Positions 17,862 through 27,031 of a stretch of 64,000 nt of DNA are shown here, piece by piece. The position numbers and the translations under genes are program-made. The stretch is taken from assembly GCA_018062085.1 (NCBI GenBank), contig JAGOSY010000013.1, forward strand, positions 28,792 to 92,791. Direction: 5' to 3'. Origin of the DNA: a bacterium (lineage in GTDB: Bacteria; Cyanobacteriota; Vampirovibrionia; Obscuribacterales; Obscuribacteraceae). The notes beneath the pieces are model-generated. The model worked only from the letters and a program-made list of their open reading frames with translations, was not told the DNA's origin and did not search any database. The stretch's first letter is position 1. Each line of letters opens with the position of its first letter.

Positions 17862-19523
17862 CTAGGGAATTAAGTCGGCCAGCCGTTTCTTTACAGAGGG
17901 GCCGGCTGGCGGTTTATCGTTTGTTGCTGCTGTATGGCTGGGATTGTCTTGGGTGCTTCCTTGTGCTGTTACTTGTGCGGCTCTGGCCGCGGCGTCAGCT
18001 TCTTCTTTTTTTCTGATTGGCGACATTTCACCAGTATCGTAAGGTTGCAGACTTCCTTGTTCAACTGTGAGGTTTTGCCCAACTGGCATTGCAGGTAGGT
18101 TATGGGCGGTAGCGGATGAACTACCTTGTTTATTGCGGCCAGAAATTGCCTGGTCAAGTTTGGAAGTTTTAGGCAGCGAGTGTTCACCAGTGCGGCTCTG
18201 TTGAATGATGTTTTGGTTGGTCGTCGAAGTAGTTGCTGCTGATGCTGCCGGAGCAGTCTGAGCAGTTGGAGCTGGGGGAGCAGCTGCAGCTGGTGTAGGA
18301 AGAGCCGATGAAATAATGGCTGAGCTCCAGCCGAGTTGCTTAAAAGCCTCTTCTAGTGTGGCTTTGCTCTTCCAGCAAATGCCAAGCACGATTACAGCTT
18401 GTTCGGTCTTCAATATTCCTTGAGCCATGAGGCTTGAGCAGTTCATGGCAATGCTAAGCAGATTTTGATCGATTGCACCGGTCATCATCAGCATTTGTCC
18501 CATTAAGTGTGTGTCCCGCGAACCCACCTTGAGAGCCTCTTCAATATCTGGAGGACCGATTACACCTGCTAATTGCAAAAATTGGTAGAGGGGAAGATTG
18601 GAGGTGTCTCTTGGTGGTGTTGGTTGCACCCTTTCAACAGCCTCGGCCAACGAAAGTTTTTCGGTGTTTACCAACTCTAGGACGCGCCCGCATTGTACTT
18701 TGCGCAGTTCGCCTTTGGTAACCATGGTTTGTATTGCCAGAGCAGTTTGTAATACGGTCTCGCTCACCATGCCATTTTTGACTAGTACCTGACCAATTGG
18801 TTGTTCATTGACGAGTCCAAGTTCTACTGCTTGCATCAGCTTTGCTTCGTCTAATAGCTTAGCCATGACGAGCAGCTCGCCCAGGCGAACAGTTTCATTC
18901 GCTAAATGTAGCGAAACTCCTGTCTCGGCCAGGGTTTGTTCAATTGGCACTTGTCTTTCAAGGGCTGCTCGCAGGCTGGAAATGGCTTGCTCTCGAGTTA
19001 CCCGTCGATCACGAACTAGAATTTGGGCATTAAGAGCTGAGGAAAGCAGCTGTTCTGACAGCCAACCATTGGTAACTAAAACTCTACCGAGGGGAAGCTT
19101 GGTGCTCTCCCCTTGAATTAAAGCCGCATCTAATTGTGCGCGGCTCACTAGGCCAGCTTCGATCAAGAGTTCCCCAAGTTTGTTGGTTACTTGGTTGACT
19201 GGTTGAGCCCAACCCATCTTAGACAAAGCCTGATCTATGGTCAGGCCATCGCGAGAAATGACGCGCAAGCTGCCAAGGGCGGTTTCTAGGTCAATCAAGC
19301 CGTCTTTCAGCATCGACTGAGCCTGCACGGCTGCTTGCAGGTGGGGCTCGATAATGTAGCCAGACATAATCAGCACACGACCAACCGGAAGTGACTGAGT
19401 TTTGGCAACTAACATTGCCTGCCTTAGGTCTTCGGCCTTGAGTAAACCGGCGCCGGTCAGTAAGTCTCCTAGTCTAACCGGAGAGGCTTGTTGAGCTGAT
19501 TCTTGATTTTCGGGCGGCATCAT
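17862..19523 (-). CDS. Protein of four MshEN-like (type II secretion GspE N-terminal) repeats
   Basis: The 553-residue protein contains four copies of a domain of about 60-100 residues. Each begins with LGxLLxxAGLL-like sequence and has a helix (xxLxxAxxxA), the LPVGRVL/LPLGRVLV/QPIGQVLV turn and a final helix around IQTMVxxG. The copies start near residues 16, 116, 210 and 308. This is the pattern of MshEN/T2SSE_N domains, which precede GspE/PilB-type ATPases and in some proteins bind cyclic di-GMP. No ATPase P-loop is present. The last 150 residues are Pro/Ala/Thr/Ser/Gln-rich and probably disordered. The ATG is at the 5' end of the frame. A signalling or scaffolding role is inference. Confidence 0.75.
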   Translation of the reverse strand: MMPPENQESAQQASPVRLGDLLTGAGLLKAEDLRQAMLVAKTQSLPVGRVLIMSGYIIEPHLQAAVQAQSMLKDGLIDLETALGSLRVISRDGLTIDQALSKMGWAQPVNQVTNKLGELLIEAGLVSRAQLDAALIQGESTKLPLGRVLVTNGWLSEQLLSSALNAQILVRDRRVTREQAISSLRAALERQVPIEQTLAETGVSLHLANETVRLGELLVMAKLLDEAKLMQAVELGLVNEQPIGQVLVKNGMVSETVLQTALAIQTMVTKGELRKVQCGRVLELVNTEKLSLAEAVERVQPTPPRDTSNLPLYQFLQLAGVIGPPDIEEALKVGSRDTHLMGQMLMMTGAIDQNLLSIAMNCSSLMAQGILKTEQAVIVLGICWKSKATLEEAFKQLGWSSAIISSALPTPAAAAPPAPTAQTAPAASAATTSTTNQNIIQQSRTGEHSLPKTSKLDQAISGRNKQGSSSATAHNLPAMPVGQNLTVEQGSLQPYDTGEMSPIRKKEEADAAARAAQVTAQGSTQDNPSHTAATNDKPPAGPSVKKRLADLIP

Positions 19524-19972
19524 TGGGTTTGTCCCTAACTGATCAAGGAGTCTTGATTCTAACCCAAGACCAGCTCTTGATATGGTCGCTGAGGGGGCCC
19601 TGAGAAGAAATTGTTTCCACTTCTTAAGTCTTGATTCCTACAAATTCTAAATACTGATCATTCTATTCCTAGAAAATTGAGCTTGAAAACCTTACGTTGC
19701 GAAATGACACTAAAAATTATCGAGTAGTGCTTTTGGTACTGCTGGTGGTGTCATAACAGAAGCCGGGCGACGAGCGCCCGGCTTCTTAAACACATAGTGT
19801 TAAATGTGCAGCCACCTAGTGGTGGAATATCCCGTTTGGGTTTTTAGTAGACACGAGGTATGACCTAGTTTTTGCTCTAACCGATTCCTCCGTGAGAGCT
19901 TTCGTCCACAAACTATTAATACCCCGCTAGTAGCGACTTATAAACCTGTTTTTTTGTTGTGCAGCTTACAAT
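19524..19972. other. Long divergent intergenic region with clustered hairpins
   Basis: No convincing coding sequence is present in this 449-base stretch. Its core, about 19730-19830, holds a perfect 12-bp GC-rich hairpin (19758-19769 with 19775-19786), then CACAT/ATGTG and CCAC/GTGG stems in close succession. GGTGG near 19745 could also pair with CCACC near 19815 to enclose these. It may encode a structured RNA. Confidence 0.45.
19758..19786. terminator. Strong GC-rich hairpin, orphan
   Basis: AGAAGCCGGGCG at 19758-19769 pairs perfectly with CGCCCGGCTTCT at 19775-19786 over an ACGAG loop. There is no long T-tract on either side and no gene ending nearby, so it fits a structured RNA as well as a terminator. 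Confidence 0.6.
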
Positions 19973-20014
19973 TTGGCCAAAGAAAAACGCTCGAGAATTA
20001 CGCTTGAGAAAGCG

Positions 20015-20062
20015 CTGGAAATTACGCTGGAAATTACGTTGGAAATTACGTTGGAAATTACG
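20015..20062 (+). repeat. Four 12-bp tandem repeats
   Basis: CTGGAAATTACG is repeated at 20015, 20027, 20039 and 20051, the last two copies starting with TTGG. A degenerate copy precedes them. In the frame of the downstream gene each unit reads Leu-Glu-Ile-Thr. Copy number could vary between strains. Confidence 0.95.
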
Positions 20063-20101
20063 TATGTACATCAGATACATACAGGTGTAGACTCCGTTCT
20101 G

Positions 20102-21325
20102 ATGGATAAATTGCTGCTATCACTCCGAAACAGAATTCTTGTGCCTGTTGTCTGCATGGCCGGAATACTCTGCTGGTTGGCGTTGTGCTCAATTCATTAT
20201 CAAAGCTATTGGCTGGGCACAATCGCCAAGGTGCAAACTACCGATTTTAATCTTCTTCATCACACCCTGCCCCCAACTCTTTCTGCCATGATTCAAGAGG
20301 GTCGCGACGACCTCATTCAGAAAACTCTTGACTCAAGTTATGGTTTGTTTGGCTTAGTTGTTACTGATCCATCAGGCGAGAACGTTCTTTATAAGACCAA
20401 TAAGATTTACCATCGCCAGTCTTGGCAGAAGAATGCTACGGCCGAGGGCCTAGCAAAGAGCAACGAGCCCTACGATTTAATCACTGACCCACCGCAACTA
20501 GAGCCTTTGTTTGCCCATGATTCCCCTCGGGTTGAAAAGGCCAGAGCAACTGGAGCTCGAGTCCGCGGCAAGGTGCTTGGTCGCATCTACTATATGCGCA
20601 GTCCGCCGCCACCTTTCGCTGAAGACATAGGTAATTTCTTATTGACTGGAGTGGCCGAGATGTCGGGCGCCAAGAGAGGCTATTTCTATGTGTCGATGAT
20701 GGCTATTGCCTTCTCTCTGGTGGTGATCTTGCTGGTTTACCTGCGCCGGCGTGGGCTTGAGCTTAAACAAAAAGAAGTAGAGCACGTCAAGCGCGAGCTT
20801 GAAATTCGCAAAAAGGCTCTGGAGCACTTGAGTAACGAATTAGCTACCCAAAAAGCTCGCAAGGTTTGGCTTGAGAGAGAGGCCGATCAGGCTTATCGCC
20901 GTGCCATCGGTCTTAAACAGAATTTAGAGCGTCTGCGCGATGCCTTAGCTGGAACTATGCAGTCTAATTTTAATGCTTCCTCAACTTCTTCAACTTCCTC
21001 AACTTCTCCGCCGATACCCTCATCACCAGCTTCTATGAGCAATTCAGCTGGACAACAAGTGGTATCCCATGTGCGTATTCGACCTCCGGTCAGCCCTCCA
21101 TCGTCAATTCTCGAAGAAATAGAGATTTTAATTCCTGACCTATCTGACAATGCCAAGGCCTTGCGTAGCCAGGCCGAAATTCTTCACGATTACTGTAATT
21201 CTCTTGAAGAAAGGCAGGTGGAGATGAAGCGTATTGTCGAAGGTGCCTTCAGTCGTGTGCCCCAAAGACCCATGCCAGCCCAGGCTCAGGCCCCTGCTGA
21301 AGTAATTGATATGAGTCCGCGCTAA
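20102..21325 (+). CDS. Two-pass membrane protein with extracytoplasmic domain and coiled coil
   Basis: Starting at the ATG at 20102 the protein has about 407 residues. A membrane segment covers about 11-32, an extracytoplasmic region of about 170 residues follows, then a second membrane segment (about 197-217). A cytoplasmic coiled coil (about 218-280, Lys/Glu/Arg-rich) and a Ser/Pro-rich linker lead to a final helical region. This is the layout of a Cache-type sensor without any recognisable output domain. The frame stays open upstream to a TTG at 19973 through the 12-bp repeats, so a longer form with an LEIT-repeat N-terminus is possible. Neither start has a clear ribosome binding site. Function unknown. 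Confidence 0.7.
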   Translation: MDKLLLSLRNRILVPVVCMAGILCWLALCSIHYQSYWLGTIAKVQTTDFNLLHHTLPPTLSAMIQEGRDDLIQKTLDSSYGLFGLVVTDPSGENVLYKTNKIYHRQSWQKNATAEGLAKSNEPYDLITDPPQLEPLFAHDSPRVEKARATGARVRGKVLGRIYYMRSPPPPFAEDIGNFLLTGVAEMSGAKRGYFYVSMMAIAFSLVVILLVYLRRRGLELKQKEVEHVKRELEIRKKALEHLSNELATQKARKVWLEREADQAYRRAIGLKQNLERLRDALAGTMQSNFNASSTSSTSSTSPPIPSSPASMSNSAGQQVVSHVRIRPPVSPPSSILEEIEILIPDLSDNAKALRSQAEILHDYCNSLEERQVEMKRIVEGAFSRVPQRPMPAQAQAPAEVIDMSPR

Positions 21326-21504
21326 TATACTCTGTTCCTTTATACTTTGTGCCTTGCTCTTCTCAACATGGCGCTAACTCGTGCTAAGCTAATTCTTGAC
21401 CATTCGGCTTTCGCTTAGGAAAGCTCCCGCCCACCGCTGTAAGCGGTCGGTTGTTCTTATTGTTGGTAAGCATTGCGGCAGTGCCCTTTCAAGGCTAACT
21501 TTGC

Positions 21505-24500
21505 ATGAAGCAAATCTCGGGTTCTGGTAAAAAACTATCTCTTTCACTTTCTGCCCTCCAAGAGGCCAGCAGCGAGCCGGTTTATCGTCGTGGTGTGCAG
21601 TACTACCGGCGCAAGAAAGTATTGAAATATTCAGAGAGCGACGATGGTTCTGAGATTGAAGCTCTAGTAATTGGTTCAGAGAAAGACGCCTACAAGATTG
21701 TCGTAGACATAGATTCTCCCAATTCGTTTAAGGCAGCTTGCTCTTGCCCGTACTTTGAAGATGTTTGTAAGCATTCTGTAGCAGTCGTTCTTACTCATAT
21801 TGCCAAGCACAACCCTGGCATTAGATTCGACATGGCTGATGAGCAGAAGCGCGAGAGCCCTCAAGAGAAGGGTCCAAGAGCTAAAGAGTTACTTGACGAC
21901 CCGCGTGAAGAAGGCGTCGTGCCTGATGAGCGTGATTTCGAATTGGGTTTGTTGGTGCTAGAAAAGCCACTGGCTATGATTGTCGGCGTGGTACCCAATG
22001 AACCGCAGGGCAAAGTCAACATTCTTAAGGTGCCGGTTGAAGTTGTACCGACCTTGCCACCGGATTCGCGCATCCAGCGTTTGGCCAAGTATCTCACTGG
22101 TTTGCCCCAAACAACCAAGGGCCCAGCCGGTGGCCACCGCATTCCTCGTGGTGATGAAGGAACCGTAATTGGTCACTTGAGCCTTTGCTGCAAATTGACC
22201 AACACCACAACTAACCAGGTTGTGCAGTTTTCTGACAAGCCGCTAACACCGCGGGCAGTGCTCTCTGAGACCGAAAGTGGCGAGTTAATGTTGCGCTTAG
22301 AAGGAATAACCGAAGAAGGTGAGGCCGTTGAGCACCCGGTGTTCTTTATGGGGCCTTCCAGCTGGATTCTCTCAAAAGACACTTTCTATCCTATCGATTT
22401 AACAGCGATTCACCGCTCGTTCCAGTACTTCGATTCGTTTGGCTACATGGTGGTCAAGCTCGAAGTTGTGCCCAAGTTTTTGTCTGTCGATTTGCCAGTT
22501 TTGAAAAAACGAATGCCTGTCATTCTTGATGAGTCAACAGCACCATTTCCTGTTGCCATTACAGAGCCACCGCAGGTAGTAATTAAGCTCTCAGAGCGCA
22601 AATTGCCCGGAGCCGGTTCTAACAATACAATTATTTCTTCCAACGGTAGCTCAGCAACAGTCTCGAAGAAGCCGGCTGCAGAAGCTGCAAGTCTCGAAGT
22701 TTCTCTCGGATTCCGTTATGGCGATCTAGTATTGCAATCGCGAGATGAAACTAGTGCTGTTGAGTCAGAGAAATTCACTCGTACGATTTCAGAAGTAGGC
22801 CAGAGCGTTTGGGTGGAAAGACAGTGGGAGCCTGAAAACCAGGTGCGCCGCTTTCTCACCAATATGATGCCGATTAGAACGATTGCCGATCGGTTTTCGT
22901 TTGTAGAAGAGCCAGCTCTTGATGCGCTTTTCCATCTTTCTGTCGGTCAGTCTGCTGAATGGGATACAGCTGGTTGGGAAGCTCTCAGTGCCTATCGTGT
23001 GCGCAAGGAAGAGTTGAGCCTCAAAGCCAAACTGTCTCTGAAAAAAGATTCTTATAAGTTCGAATTTGATCTACTTTGTTCGTCTGGTGATGAAGAAGTG
23101 CCATTTGCGCTCGTTATCGAAGCGCTATTTAGAAACCGCAGTTATTTGAAGCTTTCTGACGGCGATTATGTACGCGTGCCTACTTCAACATTAATGGGAT
23201 TGCTTAAATCAATTGGACAAAGCAAAGATAGTGCCCGGCCGCTCTATCAAGCTCTCGGAATTTTGCACGCTCTAGAAACGCAAGAGATTCCAGTTCAAGC
23301 TGACAAAGGCTTTGAAGAATTCATTCACAAGATTCACCATTTCCGTGAATTGCCCCCATTTGAACTGCCAAAAGATTTTAAAGGTGAGTTGCGTGAATAT
23401 CAAAAAGAAGGCTGCAATTGGTTGATGTTCTTACGAGAATATGGACTGGCAGGCATTCTCGCTGACGATATGGGTCTGGGTAAAACTATCCAGACTTTGG
23501 CGATGTTGCTCAAGCATTATCAAGGAAAGGGTAAGTCAGATAGAGCACCAGCATTGGTGGTCGCGCCTACTTCTGTGGTCTACAACTGGTTGTCCGAGGC
23601 TGCTAAGTTTGTGCCTGACCTCAAGACGGCTTTGTTCATGGGTCGCGACCGCGGTGAGATGCTCAAGCGTCTTGGTAAGGAAAGCACTAACAAGCCTCAC
23701 GTGATTTTCACTACCTACGGTATCATTCGCCGTGACTACGAACAGTTGAAGAATATTCAGTTCGAATTTCTAATTCTTGATGAAGCGCAGAATATCAAAA
23801 ACCCTGAGTCTGTGGGTGCAATTGCCGCTAAGAGCATTAAGGCCTTCCACCGCCTGGCTTTGTCTGGTACACCAGTGGAGAACCGCTTAAAAGAATTGTG
23901 GTCACTCTTCGACTTCCTAATGCCTGATTTCCTTGGTCAGTACAAAGACTTCAATGAAGTCTTTGAAAGGCCAATTGAGGCTGGACTTGATGGAGCGGGA
24001 ATGAAGTTGCGCAAGACTGTGCATCCGTTTATTCTGCGCCGCCTGAAGAGCCAGGTAGAAAAAGATCTGCCTGATCGCACAGATATTATTCAACTCTGTG
24101 AGTTTGACGATGAGCAGCGCTCTCTCTATCTTGATGTGCTTGATGAATGTCGTCAGCGCGTATTTAACGAAGTGGCATCGCGAGGAATTAAGCGCTCATC
24201 GATTTCAATTTTGGCTGAGCTACTGCGTTTGCGCCAAGTTTGCTGCGATCCGCGTCTGCTGAAAAATAGAGAGAAAGTAACCGATCAGTCTGCCAAGCTT
24301 GATGCTTTGCTCGCTATGATTGGTGAGGTCGTAGATGAAGGCCACAAGATTTTGATCTTCAGTCAATTTGTGGAGATGTTGTCTATCATTCGCAAAGAGT
24401 TGGAGAAGGCTGGTTATACCTACGAATATCTCGATGGCCAAACACCGGCTAAAGAAAGACTTGATCGCGTCGAGCGCTTTAACCAGACGCCATCTATTCC

Positions 24501-24804
24501 AATATTCTTAATCAGCTTGAAGGCTGGCGGAACCGGTCTCAACTTGACTGGTGCTGATTACGTTATTCACTATGACCCTTGGTGGAACCCAGCGGTTGAG
24601 AATCAGGCTACCGACCGAGCCCACCGTATTGGTCAAACTCGTCACGTATTCAACTATAAGTTGATCACTCGTGGAACAGTCGAAGAGAAAATATTGGCGC
24701 TGCAGCAGAAGAAGAAAGAGCTGGCTGATTTAATCATCGGTGGCGACGACAGTGTAGCTAAAGAACTAACCCAAGAAGATTTGGAATTCTTGTTCTCGTT
24801 CTAA
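21505..24804 (+). CDS. SWIM-domain SNF2/Rad54-family DNA translocase
   Basis: The 1099-residue protein carries an N-terminal SWIM zinc finger (C79, C81, C88, H90 in CSCPYFEDVCKH). A long middle region of about 500 residues follows, without obvious motifs. A full SNF2 ATPase comes next: Walker A in DDMGLGKT near 655, DEAQ near 759, a SALSGTPVEN-like motif III (LALSGTPVENR), and the C-terminal QATDRAHRIGQ motif VI near 1033. Bacterial proteins of this type are HepA/RapA-like or SWIM-SNF2 translocases that remodel protein-DNA or RNA polymerase complexes. The gene ends before two hairpins that probably terminate it. The size and domain order match the bacterial SWIM-SNF2 group. Confidence 0.93.
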   Translation: MKQISGSGKKLSLSLSALQEASSEPVYRRGVQYYRRKKVLKYSESDDGSEIEALVIGSEKDAYKIVVDIDSPNSFKAACSCPYFEDVCKHSVAVVLTHIAKHNPGIRFDMADEQKRESPQEKGPRAKELLDDPREEGVVPDERDFELGLLVLEKPLAMIVGVVPNEPQGKVNILKVPVEVVPTLPPDSRIQRLAKYLTGLPQTTKGPAGGHRIPRGDEGTVIGHLSLCCKLTNTTTNQVVQFSDKPLTPRAVLSETESGELMLRLEGITEEGEAVEHPVFFMGPSSWILSKDTFYPIDLTAIHRSFQYFDSFGYMVVKLEVVPKFLSVDLPVLKKRMPVILDESTAPFPVAITEPPQVVIKLSERKLPGAGSNNTIISSNGSSATVSKKPAAEAASLEVSLGFRYGDLVLQSRDETSAVESEKFTRTISEVGQSVWVERQWEPENQVRRFLTNMMPIRTIADRFSFVEEPALDALFHLSVGQSAEWDTAGWEALSAYRVRKEELSLKAKLSLKKDSYKFEFDLLCSSGDEEVPFALVIEALFRNRSYLKLSDGDYVRVPTSTLMGLLKSIGQSKDSARPLYQALGILHALETQEIPVQADKGFEEFIHKIHHFRELPPFELPKDFKGELREYQKEGCNWLMFLREYGLAGILADDMGLGKTIQTLAMLLKHYQGKGKSDRAPALVVAPTSVVYNWLSEAAKFVPDLKTALFMGRDRGEMLKRLGKESTNKPHVIFTTYGIIRRDYEQLKNIQFEFLILDEAQNIKNPESVGAIAAKSIKAFHRLALSGTPVENRLKELWSLFDFLMPDFLGQYKDFNEVFERPIEAGLDGAGMKLRKTVHPFILRRLKSQVEKDLPDRTDIIQLCEFDDEQRSLYLDVLDECRQRVFNEVASRGIKRSSISILAELLRLRQVCCDPRLLKNREKVTDQSAKLDALLAMIGEVVDEGHKILIFSQFVEMLSIIRKELEKAGYTYEYLDGQTPAKERLDRVERFNQTPSIPIFLISLKAGGTGLNLTGADYVIHYDPWWNPAVENQATDRAHRIGQTRHVFNYKLITRGTVEEKILALQQKKKELADLIIGGDDSVAKELTQEDLEFLFSF

Positions 24805-24887
24805 GTTGGCTTTGTTTCGTGCTTGCTTTGTTTCGGTTTCGTGTTTGCTTTGATTTAGGGCTCTTTTGGTGAGTCAATGCGAGTGCT

Positions 24888-24925
24888 AAAACTGTCAGAT
24901 TTTCTTCAGAAAATCTGACAGTTTT
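24888..24925. repeat. Palindromic hairpin, family copy 3
   Basis: Two perfect 17-base arms (24888-24904 and 24909-24925) enclose a TTCA loop. The arms contain AAAACTGTCAGATTTTC. Compared with copy 2, changes in one arm are matched by changes in the other. It lies 84 bases after the SNF2 gene, where it can act as a terminator. Confidence 0.9.
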
Positions 24926-24969
24926 GGAACTAGAAATGAGATCAATGCTGACTTTGAGTCGCACTATAC

Positions 24970-25005
24970 AAAAAAGCCACCCAGATAAATCTGCGGCGGC
25001 TTTTT
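24970..25005. terminator. Bidirectional terminator-type hairpin
   Basis: AAAAAGCC at 24971-24978 pairs with GGCTTTTT at 24998-25005, and inside it CAGAT pairs with ATCTG around a short loop, with two mismatched positions. A-run and T-run flank the stem, so it may work in both directions between the SNF2 gene and the minus-strand gene ending at 25403. Confidence 0.7.
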
Positions 25006-25402
25006 CACTATCGTCTGACTGCCTATTGCGTAGGCTCGATATTTCTTGCTGCTTCAAGTCAGAATCCACAGCTAGCGGGTTATCACTACAGTTTCCGGTC
25101 TGCGCAGACCTGATGTTTCCACTTAACCCCTCGGCTCAAAGCACACAACTTATTTATTGGTGTGTGCTCACCGCTTATGTAATTAGTATATCCGAGACGA
25201 AATCTATTGGAAGTCCCCCGATGAAAATACTTTGCATATCTGCTGACAATTCGAACGCTTGCTGTTTGTGCCACTATTGATGTCTAGTCTGATAGCCAAG
25301 TGCCTGAACCATGCTTGCGCCATCGCTATATTCATTTGTATATATAGTTATGCACAGGTTTCAACTAGAAAGCAGCAACGCCTTGCTTAATCTCCCAAAT
25401 CT

Positions 25403-26176
25403 TCATTTGCTAAATAGTTTCTTCCACCAGGGCCGCTCTAGGCTTTCTAGCTTTTGCGTTAATGCGGACAACTGTTCTGCTACCGAAGTTTCTCTGGCGG
25501 TGTTTTCCAGCTGAAGCAATTCTAGTTCTTGATGCATTGAAACTTCCAGTTCAACTTTCTCTTCATGTAGTTCGAAAACGCGCTCCTCCAGTCGTTTTGC
25601 TTTCAGTCGCTCTATTTCTAGTTCGTCATTTGCTGCTTTGGTAGCGGCTGAAATTTGTTTGGCAGCTTCGGCGCTCAGTCTATCAACGAGAGGCTGAAGC
25701 ACTTGTTCGCTGATGGCATGCTCGATGAAGTCTTCTATGCGTGCTTTTTCTTGCTGATACCATTCACCGCGTAGTATTTCTGAGGCATTTTGTCTTATGG
25801 GCAAGCCAGTTCTTTGATCTAGGCTGCTCTCTAAGTCTGCTTCAAATGCGGTGGCAGTTATTACATTGAGAATTTGTACTGCCGAATCTGACTGATTGGA
25901 GTTGTGATTGGCAGTAGCGTGACTGCTCTGACTTGTGTCCGATTGGTTTGGATAAGCAGCTCTTCTTTTGGCTAAAGTGCTTTCGATGGAGTGGCTGTGA
26001 ACAAACCACTTTTCTCGGTCGCCAACTAATTTCTTTTCTCCAAGCAGTTGGCCATTCAAGAGGCGCTCACGGATTGACTTTTTGTCGAGGTTGAGAATGG
26101 CAGCAGCATCTTTGATCGACAATAGTTTTTCTGCGCGCCCTGTTTCAGTTTCGACTTGCTCAATGTCTGAAATCAT
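25403..26176 (-). CDS. HTH/coiled-coil protein with C-terminal PWWKKLF motif (paralogue of 15523-16677)
   Basis: The 257-residue protein has an N-terminal excisionase/MerR-like helix-turn-helix (about 18-65: LSIKDAAAILNLDKKSIRER, then a wing with REKWFVHSHSIE). A Ser/Asn/Gln-rich linker follows, then a helical region and a long coiled coil (about 165-245) ending in RPWWKKLFSK. The ATG follows AAGAGG by five bases. The order HTH, linker, coiled coil and terminal PW(W/Y)K(K/R)LF is the same as in the protein at 15523-16677, although the linkers differ. No membrane segment is seen. Function unknown; DNA binding is expected from the HTH. Confidence 0.75.
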   Translation of the reverse strand: MISDIEQVETETGRAEKLLSIKDAAAILNLDKKSIRERLLNGQLLGEKKLVGDREKWFVHSHSIESTLAKRRAAYPNQSDTSQSSHATANHNSNQSDSAVQILNVITATAFEADLESSLDQRTGLPIRQNASEILRGEWYQQEKARIEDFIEHAISEQVLQPLVDRLSAEAAKQISAATKAANDELEIERLKAKRLEERVFELHEEKVELEVSMHQELELLQLENTARETSVAEQLSALTQKLESLERPWWKKLFSK

Positions 26177-26358
26177 TTTTCCTCTTATTTAGCAGCTGCT
26201 CTTTTGCGGCCTCTAATTTGTGTTTCTTATCTAGCAGTCTCTTTCTTGCCCCTTTCTTATCTCTTTCGGATATGCCTTCCGCTAGCTATATTCAGGCTTT
26301 CCAGCATTATAAGCGGGAAAGATACGTTTCTTCGTCTTTGCATCCCAAACAAGTATTG

Positions 26359-26949
26359 TTATTCGATGTGCATTCGTACTGCTTTGAATTCTGGAAGGCG
26401 GCTAGATGGTAGCTGATCTCTGAGCTGCGCTGATGTGTACCACCATTGCATTGCCGAGCCTCCGGCCATACCGCCTATTGCACCAAAACCTAAGGCTTCA
26501 GATCCAGTTCCTGCTATGTAAGCTGCCGCTGTAGGGTTTTTTAGTATGCCAATGCCGACCGCAGCTGCCGTCATTGTTACGACTCCTCCGCCCCAGACCG
26601 CTTTAGCTATTTGGGAATTATGTTGAAAGTCAAAGGCAATCCTTCTGGCTTTATCGATGACCAAGCTATGTTCAGCAAAGTAATTTAGTTTGTCATCTAA
26701 GTGAATTTCAAGTTTAGGTAGACCTGAAGCACCTTCGGCGTTTTCAAAAGACTTCGATTGTGATTGGTCTAAAGTTGTGGTTAGTGAATTGTCTGAAGCC
26801 GGGTTCAGTGTCCGCTCCGCTTGCCTTAGGGCTGGGGTTTTTGCTTCTCCTTGCGGTGGGTAGTGGGAGCTGAAATGGAAAGGGTAGGGAGCTTTATGTG
26901 AGTCTTGTGTTTTAGTGTGCTCTTGTTTTTCTGTCGAATCTGCTCTCAT
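26359..26949 (-). CDS. Hypothetical protein with glycine-rich membrane-like segments
   Basis: The 196-residue protein has a polar N-terminal half (Gln/Ser/Thr/Pro-rich, about 1-85) and a short charged helix. Two hydrophobic Gly/Ala-rich stretches follow (about 118-138 VWGGGVVTMTAAAVGIGIL and 142-166 AAAYIAGTGSEALGFGAIGG), which could form a glycine-zipper membrane hairpin. The ATG follows AGGAG by nine bases. There is no signal peptide. I do not recognise the family. Confidence 0.6.
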   Translation of the reverse strand: MRADSTEKQEHTKTQDSHKAPYPFHFSSHYPPQGEAKTPALRQAERTLNPASDNSLTTTLDQSQSKSFENAEGASGLPKLEIHLDDKLNYFAEHSLVIDKARRIAFDFQHNSQIAKAVWGGGVVTMTAAAVGIGILKNPTAAAYIAGTGSEALGFGAIGGMAGGSAMQWWYTSAQLRDQLPSSRLPEFKAVRMHIE

Positions 26950-27031
26950 AGTCTTTCGCTCCTGGCTTGGTGGTTGATTTCACCATGTTATGTATTTTGC
27001 CAGGACGTTCATATGTGCATTTGCACAGTCT

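Larger units (their letters stand above)
24805..25402. other. Intergenic region between convergent genes, with two hairpins
   Basis: This 598-base region contains the palindromic repeat at 24888-24925 and a second terminator-type hairpin at 24971-25005. Beyond that I see no coding sequence with a ribosome binding site or family likeness. Open frames here are short and of unlikely composition. Confidence 0.6.

Noticed and set aside
24924..25280. Open frame of 118 codons in the gap after the SNF2 gene
   Set aside because: No ribosome binding site, Cys/Ser-rich odd composition, and it overlaps a terminator hairpin at 24970-25005.
26204..26416. Two overlapping open frames on the plus strand
   Set aside because: They overlap the start and end regions of two minus-strand genes that have better support, and show no ribosome binding site.
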